Shown in pieces: positions 1-5,216 of a stretch of DNA of 5,216 nucleotides. Each line of letters opens with the position of its first letter. The first letter of the stretch is position 1. The position numbers and the translations under genes were made by a program. This stretch comes from Ruminococcus sp. UBA4385 (GTDB lineage Bacteria > Bacillota_A > Clostridia > Oscillospirales > Ruminococcaceae): contig DGRP01000152.1 in NCBI GenBank assembly GCA_002391065.1, positions 1-5,216 on the forward strand. Reading direction: 5' to 3'. The notes below the pieces were generated by a model. The model made no database searches. It saw nothing but the letters and a program-made list of their open reading frames with translations, and was not told where the DNA came from.

Positions 1-36
1 CCGCGGGGCGTGCGGTGTTGCCTTAATCATGAGTAC

Positions 37-65
37 TTGCACAATTCAACATAATGTGTTATAAT
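37..65 (+). promoter_or_regulatory. Sigma-A type promoter of the mscS gene, extended -10
   Basis: A perfect -10 hexamer TATAAT lies at 60-65. It is preceded by the extended -10 dinucleotide TG at 57-58. A weak -35 (TTGCAC, 37-42, three of six consensus bases) sits 17 bases upstream, the ideal spacing. The extended -10 would compensate for the poor -35. Transcription should begin near position 72, giving a leader of only about 20 bases before the ATG at 92. This matters for start choice, because the upstream in-frame ATG at 68 would then lie outside the transcript. The promoter is inferred from consensus only. Confidence 0.75.
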
Positions 66-77
66 TAATGAATCATC

Positions 78-85
78 AAGGAGGG
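78..85 (+). promoter_or_regulatory. Ribosome binding site of the MscS-family gene
   Basis: AAGGAGGG at 78-85 is a near-perfect Shine-Dalgarno site, placed 6-7 bases before the ATG at 92. It fixes that ATG as the start and rules out the ATG at 68, which lies upstream of this site. Confidence 0.9.
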
Positions 86-91
86 ACAGCT

Positions 92-892
92 ATGAAAGCT
101 ATGCTTAATAAACTTGAAGAACTCGGTCCGCTTTTTGTACTGGCTGTGATCGCTTTTATTATAGGGCATATTCTTACCCGTATCGTTATGAGAATAATGG
201 ATCGTGCCTCTTCTCTTAATCGTGTGGATATTACAGTACATAAGTTCATAATGTCTGTTGTGCGTGTTATTATGCTCAGTTTAACGATCATAATCTGTCT
301 GTCAATTATGAAAGTGCCTATGGCATCGATTATTGCAGCCATCTCAGCCGCCGGTCTGGCAGTTTGCCTTGCGCTCAAAAGCAGTCTTTCTAACATAGCC
401 GGAGGATTTGTTATTCTGTTTACCAAGCCTCTTAAAGCAGATGACTATGTTCAGATAGGCAATGATGAGGGCGTAGTTGAAGAAATATCTATTTTCTATA
501 CAAAGCTCAGAACCTTTGACGGAAGAGAAATACACATTCCGAACGGAAATGTAGCCTCAAAGAGCATTATTAACATGACAAATGAAGGCAGAAGGCTGCT
601 TATCCACCGTATACAGATAAGCTACTCGGACGATTTTAACAAGGCCTGCTCCATTGTAAAGGGAGTTCTGCTCAACGAAGACTACACACTCCACGAGCCT
701 AAAGAGCCTGTTGTATGTATGGGCGGTCACAGAGACAGTTCAATCGAGATACTTGTAAAGGTCTGGGTTCCGCTTGACAGATACTTATTTGCAACCTCTG
801 ATATACTTGAAAAGGTAAAGACTGCATTTGATGTAAACGGTATTACTATTCCCTTCCAGCAAATTGATCTTCATTATCCGGATAACCACTGA
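92..892 (+). CDS. mscS: MscS-family small-conductance mechanosensitive ion channel
   Basis: This 266-residue inner-membrane channel should open under membrane tension and release solutes during hypo-osmotic shock. Its length is close to that of E. coli MscS (286). Three hydrophobic segments are visible at about residues 12-33, 53-73 and 77-110. The third is the Ala/Gly/Ser-rich pore helix, ending in SLSNIAGG (98-105). The beta domain follows, with YVQIG (119-123), LRTFDGREI (139-147) and the family signature IPNG (149-152). The cytoplasmic alpha/beta region then ends in GITIPFQQIDL, which matches the GISFPYPQMDV stretch of E. coli MscS. The start at 92 is chosen for its strong ribosome site and because the longer start at 68 lies upstream of the predicted transcript. 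The gene ends in tandem stops (TGA TAA) followed by its own terminator, so it looks monocistronic. Family membership is secure; conductance and gating class cannot be read from sequence. Confidence 0.95.
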   Translation: MKAMLNKLEELGPLFVLAVIAFIIGHILTRIVMRIMDRASSLNRVDITVHKFIMSVVRVIMLSLTIIICLSIMKVPMASIIAAISAAGLAVCLALKSSLSNIAGGFVILFTKPLKADDYVQIGNDEGVVEEISIFYTKLRTFDGREIHIPNGNVASKSIINMTNEGRRLLIHRIQISYSDDFNKACSIVKGVLLNEDYTLHEPKEPVVCMGGHRDSSIEILVKVWVPLDRYLFATSDILEKVKTAFDVNGITIPFQQIDLHYPDNH

Positions 893-901
893 TAACAGTT
901 C

Positions 902-930
902 AGGCTGTCTCAATTGAGGCAGCCTTTTTT
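902..930 (+). terminator. Intrinsic terminator of the mscS gene
   Basis: A ten-base-pair stem with one G-U pair (902-911 with 916-925) and an AATT loop is followed by a run of T through 930. It lies ten bases after the mscS stop codon and ends five bases before the end of comFC on the opposite strand. Read on the - strand, the same hairpin has no downstream T run, so it should act mainly on + strand transcripts. Confidence 0.9.
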
Positions 931-934
931 ATTA

Positions 935-1636
935 CTATTTTTCAGTATTAGCTATTGCCATAACTATTACCTTTTCAGCTCCGAGCTCTTTTAACAGGTC
1001 GGTACAGCTGTTGAGAGTTGCACCTGTTGTATATACATCATCGCATAAAACAACAGTCTTCCCTTTTATATCATTGTGCTTGGGAGAAATATAGAACACG
1101 TTGTCTGCAAAAGCTCTTCTGTCTGAGACACTCTTTTTATGCTGAACCTGAAAGCCTCTTTTCTTTTTCAGCAAACTGAAATCATACGGCTTTTCCAGCT
1201 CACGAGCCATATATCTTGCTATAGCTTCTGCCTGATTTATGCTTTTATCTTCCTTTTTAAGCCAGTACATGGGTACTGCTGTTACAAGATCAACCTGCTC
1301 AGCTATCCCGTCATCCTTCATCCGTTTGGCTATCTCCACGGAAGCATACTCGGCAAGGTTCAGTATAAGACCATCTTTCAGGTCATATATTGCAGTAATA
1401 ACAGGATACTCATACTGTACAAGAGTGTATACTGCATCAAAATGAATTGCAGAATGGTCAAGGCACTGCTTTTTTCCGCATACAGGACAGATTTTCTCAT
1501 CATTGTACGGAAGATTATCTATACAGTCATCACACAAAAGCCCGTCATATTCAAGGACTTCTCCGCATATAGGGCACTGTGTAGGCCAGATTAAACTTGC
1601 ATATTTACGAAATATCGCCGTCTTCCTGTCCATCAT
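935..1636 (-). CDS. comFC: ComF family protein (phosphoribosyltransferase-like, ComFC type)
   Basis: This protein of about 233 residues has two N-terminal zinc knuckles. The first is CPIC plus CDDC (Cys 21, 24, 35, 38). The second is CPVCGKKQCLDH (Cys 50, 53, 58 and probably His 61). A type I phosphoribosyltransferase domain follows, with the PRPP-binding motif VVLCDDVYTTGAT at 195-207. The preceding block with RGFQVQ and DRRAFADNVF is the usual ComF signature. In naturally competent bacteria ComFC is needed for transformation and acts on incoming single-stranded DNA in the cytoplasm; its substrate is not settled. In-frame GTG (1645) and ATG (1642) codons exist, but AGGTGAT at 1641-1647 is a good ribosome site whose spacing fits the ATG at 1636 (or 1633), so 1636 is chosen. 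The gene overlaps the end of recD2 by 32 bases, suggesting translational coupling. It ends in tandem stops TAG TAA. No comFA is visible nearby, so a competence role is inferred. Confidence 0.9.
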   Translation of the reverse strand: MMDRKTAIFRKYASLIWPTQCPICGEVLEYDGLLCDDCIDNLPYNDEKICPVCGKKQCLDHSAIHFDAVYTLVQYEYPVITAIYDLKDGLILNLAEYASVEIAKRMKDDGIAEQVDLVTAVPMYWLKKEDKSINQAEAIARYMARELEKPYDFSLLKKKRGFQVQHKKSVSDRRAFADNVFYISPKHNDIKGKTVVLCDDVYTTGATLNSCTDLLKELGAEKVIVMAIANTEK

Positions 1637-3863
1637 TGACATCACCTGTTCCGTTTATCTGCTCTAAGAGCATATTACATAGCGCTGTATAACGAAGTAC
1701 TCGTCTTTCATTATCAATCATATAGTTTACACGATTTTTTGAGCCGACAATTATAAGCATCTTTTTAGCTCTTGTAACAGCCGTATACAAGAGATTTCTG
1801 TAATATAGCTTATCGTATCCGCCCAAAACCGACAGTATGACAACATCATATTCAGAGCCCTGACTTTTATGAACGGTAATTGCATATGCAAGCTCAAGAT
1901 TAGCAAACATAGAGTCAACATATACACATTCCCTGCCGTCGAAATCTATGGTCGCTGTCCTGAGAACACTGTTTATTTCAAGGATAATGCCGATATCTCC
2001 ATTGAAAATGCCTGCTCCGCTTTCTGTTGTGCCGTCAGGGTTCTTTTTCTTCCAGGTAATATCGTAGTCATTCCTGGTCTGCATGACCTTATCACCCTTA
2101 CGAAAAGTATACAATGGAAATTTAAGCTCTGATTTTTTCTTAGAATACGGATTAAGTTCGCTCTGAAGTTTTTTATTAAGCTCTACAGTTCCTGCAGGAC
2201 CCATTTTAGTAGGCGAAATCACCTGTATGTTCTCAAAAGAATTATACCCATAGGCTTTATTAAGTCTGTCCTTTGACAAATCAACTATTAATTCCTGCAG
2301 GTCATTGAAATTCAGCCTTTGAAAAAAGAAGAAATCCTTATCACGCTTTGTAAATTCGATATGCTCACCTTTGATTATTTTATGAGCATTCATAATAATA
2401 TCTGACTCCTGTGCCTGTCTGAATATTTCCTTGAGCGTAACTACAGGCATAACTCCGCTGTTGATAATATCTCCAAGGACATTTCCTGCACCAACTGACG
2501 GAAGCTGGTCTGTATCACCTACAAGAATAAGCTTACAGGTTACACTTATAGCTCTGAGCACGGCTTCAAAAAGCAGACTGTCAACCATAGACATTTCATC
2601 AATTATCAAAACATCACAGTCAAGAGGCTCGTTCTCATTATGTACAAACGAAGATGTATCATCAGAATTAAATTTTACTTCCAGAAGTCTGTGTATTGTC
2701 TTAGCTTCAAAGCCTGTAAGCTCTGTCAGTCTTTTAGCTGCCCTTCCGGTAGGCGCACACAGCATTACATTCATTTCCTGCTGAGTAAACAATGAAAGAA
2801 TAGCATTCAGCGTTGTAGTCTTTCCTGTACCCGGACCTCCGGTCATTACAAGGAAACCCTTAGACAGCGCCTGATTGATAGCCTGACGCTGTAAAGATTC
2901 ATATTTGATATTATTATTCTCTTCTTCAAGGTCAATTACAGCAGTATAATCAATTTTGCTGTCATATAATATACTGTTCATTATTGACAGCCGCCTTGAA
3001 ATAAAGTCCTCAGCTCTGAAATATGATGCAAGCATGACATATCTGCGCTTGCCTTTATAATAATAGAACAGGTTTTCGTCTTCGATCTCTTCTGCCAGTA
3101 CTGACTGTACAAGCCCCTTATCAAGGCTCAGATACTCACTTGTTATCTTTAAGAGCGTCTCCTCAGGCAGACAAGTATGTCCCGATAATGCATTATCCCT
3201 CAGAACATAAGTTATTCCTGCCTTGATTCTATACTTACTGTCCTCAGGAATATCGTTTCTTGCGGCTATCTCATCTGCTTTAGAAAAAGCAAGATCAATC
3301 CCCTCACTGCATAGAACGTATGGATTTTTCTTTATAAGAGCCTCAGCGCCATCTCCCCAGCGATTCCATGCCTTTATACTTTGAGAGGCCGTAACACTGT
3401 ATTTACCAAGATAAGACATCAGTGAGCGTACAGCAAATGTTTTTCTGAATTCTTCAGAAAACTCTTTTGCCTTTTTTATAGTAATATCTTTTATCTCACA
3501 GAGCTTTTCAGGCTCGTTCTCTATTACCGAAAGTGTATCTATTCCGAATTTGCTGACTATTCGTTTAGCAAGAACAGGTCCTATACCTGTTATAGCTCCG
3601 CTTGCAAGATAGCGCTGTATAGCTGCTGACGTTGTCGGAAGAGACCTTTCAAACACAGACACCTTAAACTGGTCTCCAAAGCGCTTATGTACAGTGAATT
3701 CACCTGTGCATACAAGGTCTTCACCCTCTTCAACATCGCCCATTTCACCTACAACAGTAATAAGCTCATTTTCATAATTAAGCAGCAAAACGCAAAAGCC
3801 TGTGTTAGGGTCTTTATGTATTATGCTGTCAACCTCACCATTTATAGTTTTCAGTTCCGACAT
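1605..3863 (-). CDS. recD2: ATP-dependent DNA helicase RecD2 (YrrC type, superfamily 1B)
   Basis: This 752-residue helicase should unwind DNA 5' to 3' using ATP, in repair and replication-fork maintenance independent of RecBC. The N-terminal region (about 1-75) looks like the OB-like domain typical of RecD2. A helix-hairpin-helix follows around 88-107 (TGIGPVLAKRIVSKFG). Helicase motifs then appear in order: Q-like region 321-330, Walker A GGPGTGKTTT (342-351), motif Ia APTGRAAKRL (370-379), Walker B IIDEMSMVDS (Asp 422, Glu 423), motif III VGDTDQLPSVGAG (448-460), motif IV EIFRQA with Arg 482, motif V TVHKSQGSEYD (663-673), and motif VI YTAVTRAKK with Arg 698. All key residues are present, so it should be active. 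Its length lies between Deinococcus RecD2 and B. subtilis YrrC. The ATG at 3863 has only a weak A/G-rich ribosome site (AGAGAAG). It lies 24 bases after the upstream gene, which suggests re-initiation or coupling. The 3' end overlaps comFC. Confidence 0.97.
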   Translation of the reverse strand: MSELKTINGEVDSIIHKDPNTGFCVLLLNYENELITVVGEMGDVEEGEDLVCTGEFTVHKRFGDQFKVSVFERSLPTTSAAIQRYLASGAITGIGPVLAKRIVSKFGIDTLSVIENEPEKLCEIKDITIKKAKEFSEEFRKTFAVRSLMSYLGKYSVTASQSIKAWNRWGDGAEALIKKNPYVLCSEGIDLAFSKADEIAARNDIPEDSKYRIKAGITYVLRDNALSGHTCLPEETLLKITSEYLSLDKGLVQSVLAEEIEDENLFYYYKGKRRYVMLASYFRAEDFISRRLSIMNSILYDSKIDYTAVIDLEEENNNIKYESLQRQAINQALSKGFLVMTGGPGTGKTTTLNAILSLFTQQEMNVMLCAPTGRAAKRLTELTGFEAKTIHRLLEVKFNSDDTSSFVHNENEPLDCDVLIIDEMSMVDSLLFEAVLRAISVTCKLILVGDTDQLPSVGAGNVLGDIINSGVMPVVTLKEIFRQAQESDIIMNAHKIIKGEHIEFTKRDKDFFFFQRLNFNDLQELIVDLSKDRLNKAYGYNSFENIQVISPTKMGPAGTVELNKKLQSELNPYSKKKSELKFPLYTFRKGDKVMQTRNDYDITWKKKNPDGTTESGAGIFNGDIGIILEINSVLRTATIDFDGRECVYVDSMFANLELAYAITVHKSQGSEYDVVILSVLGGYDKLYYRNLLYTAVTRAKKMLIIVGSKNRVNYMIDNERRVLRYTALCNMLLEQINGTGDVNDGQEDGDIS
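1641..1647 (-). promoter_or_regulatory. Ribosome binding site of comFC, inside the end of recD2
   Basis: On the - strand, AGGTGAT matches the 16S anti-Shine-Dalgarno region, with four bases between it and the ATG at 1636. It lies inside the last codons of recD2, so ribosomes finishing recD2 pass directly over it. It also covers the GTG at 1645 and the ATG at 1642, which makes those poor start candidates. Confidence 0.75.
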
Positions 3864-3887
3864 CCGTTCTTCTCTTTTCTGAATATG

Positions 3888-4202
3888 TTAATCTCTAAAA
3901 ACAGTACCTACCAGTTGAGTTTCATTAACGATTTTTATACTCGGATATTTGTTTGATATATAAGCGATCTCAGATTTTTCTCCATCATGACAGGAAACTA
4001 TAATAGCACGTCTGTATTCGGCACTCTCAAACATTTCTTCATAATAATATGCACGAACAGCGGCTTCCAAAGAATTAATTTCTCCGTCATAAGGAATAAC
4101 TATATAGGCTCTATGTTCGCTGAACTGTCTCCGCCTGCTTAAACCAAACAAAAGCAATAATGTAACTACACACAAAAATATCGCTGCTGCCAGACCTGCC
4201 AT
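3888..4202 (-). CDS. Small single-pass membrane protein of unknown function
   Basis: I do not recognise this 104-residue protein. Residues 2-21 form a strongly hydrophobic segment followed by Arg-Arg-Arg (23-25). By the positive-inside rule this suggests an outside N-terminus and a cytoplasmic remainder. The soluble part reads as a short beta-alpha-beta unit: strand AYIVIP (32-37), an acidic/aromatic helix (about 43-62), strand RAIIVSC (65-71), a helix, then SIKIV (88-92). That layout loosely recalls the first half of a nucleotide-binding or glycosyltransferase-like fold, but no catalytic motif is visible. The start is well supported by a ribosome site GAGGTGA (4209-4215) six bases upstream and a promoter behind it. 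It is the first gene of the operon with recD2 and comFC. Its stop lies 24 bases before recD2 and in the same reading frame. That it is a real gene is quite sure; its function is unknown. Confidence 0.8.
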   Translation of the reverse strand: MAGLAAAIFLCVVTLLLLFGLSRRRQFSEHRAYIVIPYDGEINSLEAAVRAYYYEEMFESAEYRRAIIVSCHDGEKSEIAYISNKYPSIKIVNETQLVGTVFRD

Positions 4203-4208
4203 AGCTGC

Positions 4209-4215
4209 TCACCTC
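4209..4215 (-). promoter_or_regulatory. Ribosome binding site of the small membrane protein gene
   Basis: GAGGTGA on the - strand is a strong Shine-Dalgarno site, six bases before the ATG at 4202. It supports both the reality of this otherwise unrecognised gene and its start. Confidence 0.85.
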
Positions 4216-4265
4216 ACAATAAAGATAACACATACTATGCTTACTAATCATGGTCTGACACTATT

Positions 4266-4294
4266 ATTTTACTACATAACCCGAAAAAAAGCAA
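4266..4294 (-). promoter_or_regulatory. Promoter of the membrane protein - recD2 - comFC operon
   Basis: On the - strand a -35 TTGCTT (4294-4289, four of six consensus bases) and a -10 TAAAAT (4271-4266, five of six) are separated by exactly 17 bases. Transcription would start near 4259, giving a leader of about 57 bases before the first ATG. The -35 begins two bases after the terminator of the upstream gene, so the operon has its own promoter. I see no clear operator or riboswitch in the leader. The call rests on consensus match alone. Confidence 0.7.
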
Positions 4295-4296
4295 GT

Positions 4297-4324
4297 AAAA
4301 AGCCGTTTTTTCAAACGGCTTTTT
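4297..4324 (-). terminator. Intrinsic terminator after the Q/N/Y-rich membrane protein gene
   Basis: A twelve-base-pair perfect stem (4324-4313 with 4308-4297) closes on a GAAA loop when read on the - strand, a stable GNRA-type tetraloop. The stem consists of a GC-containing core flanked by five A and five T. The trailing T run makes it an intrinsic terminator three bases past the stop codon at 4328. The A/T flanks make it symmetrical, so it could in principle work in both directions. Confidence 0.9.
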
Positions 4325-4327
4325 ATA

Positions 4328-5216
4328 TTAATCTGTTATTTTGATTGTTTTATCCCATTTTCTGAATTTGCTCTCATAATCCGAACGGTCATCCTCATTG
4401 CACATAAACATTGAGAAGTAGAAAGCATTGTCTTCCTGACGGCAGGCTGCAAAAATATAAACACGCTTTGCCTCATATAAGGTTATCAAACTTGCCTTAG
4501 CATCTGACTCATCTTCTGATGTAGACAAATTCTTGAAACTTGAATCCTTCATTCTCATCTGCTGTATCCACATATTAAGGAAGGTATTAGCATCAGTACC
4601 CGAAAGATCTTCGGCAGTAAGTGTAGGATATGAAAGCTTCATATATACAAAAGCTGCATCGTCGCCCTGCTCGTAGAATTCTGTTACAACGTCCATAACT
4701 GACGAATCATATCTGCCGATAAAACTATCCTCATTAAAATCATCATTTTTTTCCATTGCTGATGACATCTTGACAGAAATACATTTCATTTCAAAAAGCT
4801 TATCTGCCGAATTTTTTTTAGAATACTTCAATGCCATGAAAACAAAGAAAGCAATTACACAAATCAGAGCAATTATTGCAATAAGAACACCCGTGTATGA
4901 TTTTTTCCTTACGGCTGCACCGCCTGCTCTGCCCATACCAAAGCCATTATACGAGGGATTGGCAAAGCCATTCGCAGGGTCATTGAAAGCAGCATTATTC
5001 TGCTGAAAGCCGGTTGCCTGATACGGCTGCTGAGCATAACCCTGCTGATTAAAATTATTCTGCGCATATGATTGCTGATAGTTCTGCTGACCATACCCCG
5101 AATTTGCCTGAGCACCGCCAAAATTGTTGGTTGCATAAGGATCATTCATATTGCCTGCAGGTCTCTGCTGATACGCAGGCTGTTGATATGTCTGCTGCGG
5201 CTGCTGATATACAGGC
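4328..5216 (-). CDS. Q/N/Y-rich single-pass membrane protein, 5' end beyond the window
   Basis: I do not recognise this protein. An ATG at 5149 would give 273 residues, but the frame stays open to the edge (22 more codons). Those codons encode the same Gln/Tyr/Pro-rich repeat type, for example YQQP. No ribosome site precedes the ATG, so it is probably internal and the gene is partial. Numbering from that Met, residues 1-70 are low-complexity and rich in Gln, Asn, Tyr, Gly and Ala, probably disordered. RKK (81-83) precedes a membrane helix at about 86-108, followed by KK (111-112). The last 160 residues or so form a mixed acidic/aromatic domain that is probably extracytoplasmic. That puts the Q-rich part in the cytosol. 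Clostridial proteins of this layout often begin with a zinc ribbon, which could lie upstream, but it is not visible here. The gene is followed by its own terminator and is not cotranscribed with recD2. Confidence 0.85.
   Translation of the reverse strand, partial: PVYQQPQQTYQQPAYQQRPAGNMNDPYATNNFGGAQANSGYGQQNYQQSYAQNNFNQQGYAQQPYQATGFQQNNAAFNDPANGFANPSYNGFGMGRAGGAAVRKKSYTGVLIAIIALICVIAFFVFMALKYSKKNSADKLFEMKCISVKMSSAMEKNDDFNEDSFIGRYDSSVMDVVTEFYEQGDDAAFVYMKLSYPTLTAEDLSGTDANTFLNMWIQQMRMKDSSFKNLSTSEDESDAKASLITLYEAKRVYIFAACRQEDNAFYFSMFMCNEDDRSDYESKFRKWDKTIKITD
4940..5216 (-). repeat. Low-complexity Gln/Asn/Tyr-rich coding tract
   Basis: On the - strand this stretch encodes imperfect short repeats built from Tyr-Gln-Gln-Pro, Tyr-Ala-Gln and Asn-Asn-Phe units. 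The first 22 codons from the window edge contain eight Gln, four Pro and three Tyr. The DNA shows the matching TATCAGCAG and TATCAACAG units. Mixed CAG and CAA codons show that the repeat has diverged at the DNA level and is probably maintained at the protein level. Such tracts can change length by slippage. Confidence 0.8.

Noticed and set aside
68..91. Longer mscS start at ATG 68, adding eight residues
   Set aside because: It lies upstream of the predicted transcription start (about 72), has no ribosome site, and its codons contain the strong ribosome site of the ATG at 92.
76..426. Open frame on the - strand opposite mscS
   Set aside because: It mirrors the mscS membrane-helix coding region and has no ribosome site. 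The protein is Ile- and Arg-rich, as expected from antisense of hydrophobic codons.
1139..1594. Open frame on the + strand opposite comFC
   Set aside because: It is antisense to a gene with complete family motifs. Its translation is rich in Ser, Cys and Tyr, with no recognisable domain and no ribosome site.
1637..1645. Earlier comFC starts at GTG 1645 and ATG 1642
   Set aside because: Both fall inside the AGGTGAT ribosome site, whose spacing fits the ATG at 1636.
2431..2784. Open frame on the + strand opposite the recD2 ATPase core
   Set aside because: It is a shadow of the conserved Walker B to motif III region and has no sign of independent coding.
4113..4251. Possible upstream reading frame of about 46 codons starting at the - strand ATG at 4251 in the operon leader
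   Set aside because: It has no ribosome site, overlaps the start of the membrane protein gene out of frame, and its product shows no regulatory-peptide features.
4909..5145. Second - strand frame overlapping the Q-rich tract
   Set aside because: It is the out-of-frame reading of the same repeat. The frame with the Gln/Tyr-rich protein continues through a membrane helix to a terminator and is clearly the real one.
4940..5216. CRISPR-like or tandem DNA repeat array in the CAG-rich stretch
   Set aside because: The units are short, irregular, in frame and coding. There are no constant repeats with unique spacers.

Overview
The window is ordinary AT-rich, chromosome-like DNA. It most resembles a low-GC Gram-positive anaerobe of the class Clostridia, perhaps the Ruminococcus group. 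Four things suggest this: a RecD2 (YrrC-type) helicase in place of RecBCD RecD, a ComFC protein, Shine-Dalgarno sites of the Firmicutes type (AAGGAGGG, GAGGTGA, AGGTGAT), and a Gln/Asn/Tyr-rich membrane protein of a kind common in gut Clostridia. The taxon is an inference from gene content and base composition, not from a marker gene.

Layout from left to right. (1) Positions 1-36 are an unassigned edge that starts with a very GC-rich patch. (2) Positions 37-930 form a complete single-gene transcription unit on the + strand: an extended -10 promoter, a strong ribosome site, a 266-residue MscS-family mechanosensitive channel, and an intrinsic terminator. (3) Positions 4294 down to 935 form a three-gene operon on the - strand. 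Its promoter is at 4294-4266. The genes, in order, are a 104-residue single-pass membrane protein of unknown function, the 5'-3' DNA helicase RecD2, and the phosphoribosyltransferase-like ComFC. recD2 and comFC overlap and are probably translationally coupled. (4) Positions 4328-5216 hold the 3' part of another - strand gene, which runs off the right edge. It has a long disordered Gln/Asn/Tyr-rich N-terminal region, one membrane segment and a C-terminal domain of unknown function. A hairpin terminator at 4297-4324 separates it from the operon promoter, which lies only two bases further on.

How the genes relate. RecD2 and ComFC both fit DNA metabolism: RecD2 is a single-strand-tracking helicase in repair and replication-fork maintenance, and ComFC is needed in competent bacteria for handling incoming single-stranded DNA. 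The small membrane protein shares their promoter, so it may belong to the same process, but nothing in its sequence proves that. The MscS channel is independent and convergent.

I found no mobile element, CRISPR array, tRNA, rRNA, riboswitch or clear new system. The points most worth following are the truncated Q/N/Y-rich membrane protein, the unknown small membrane protein in frame with recD2, and the recD2-comFC overlap.
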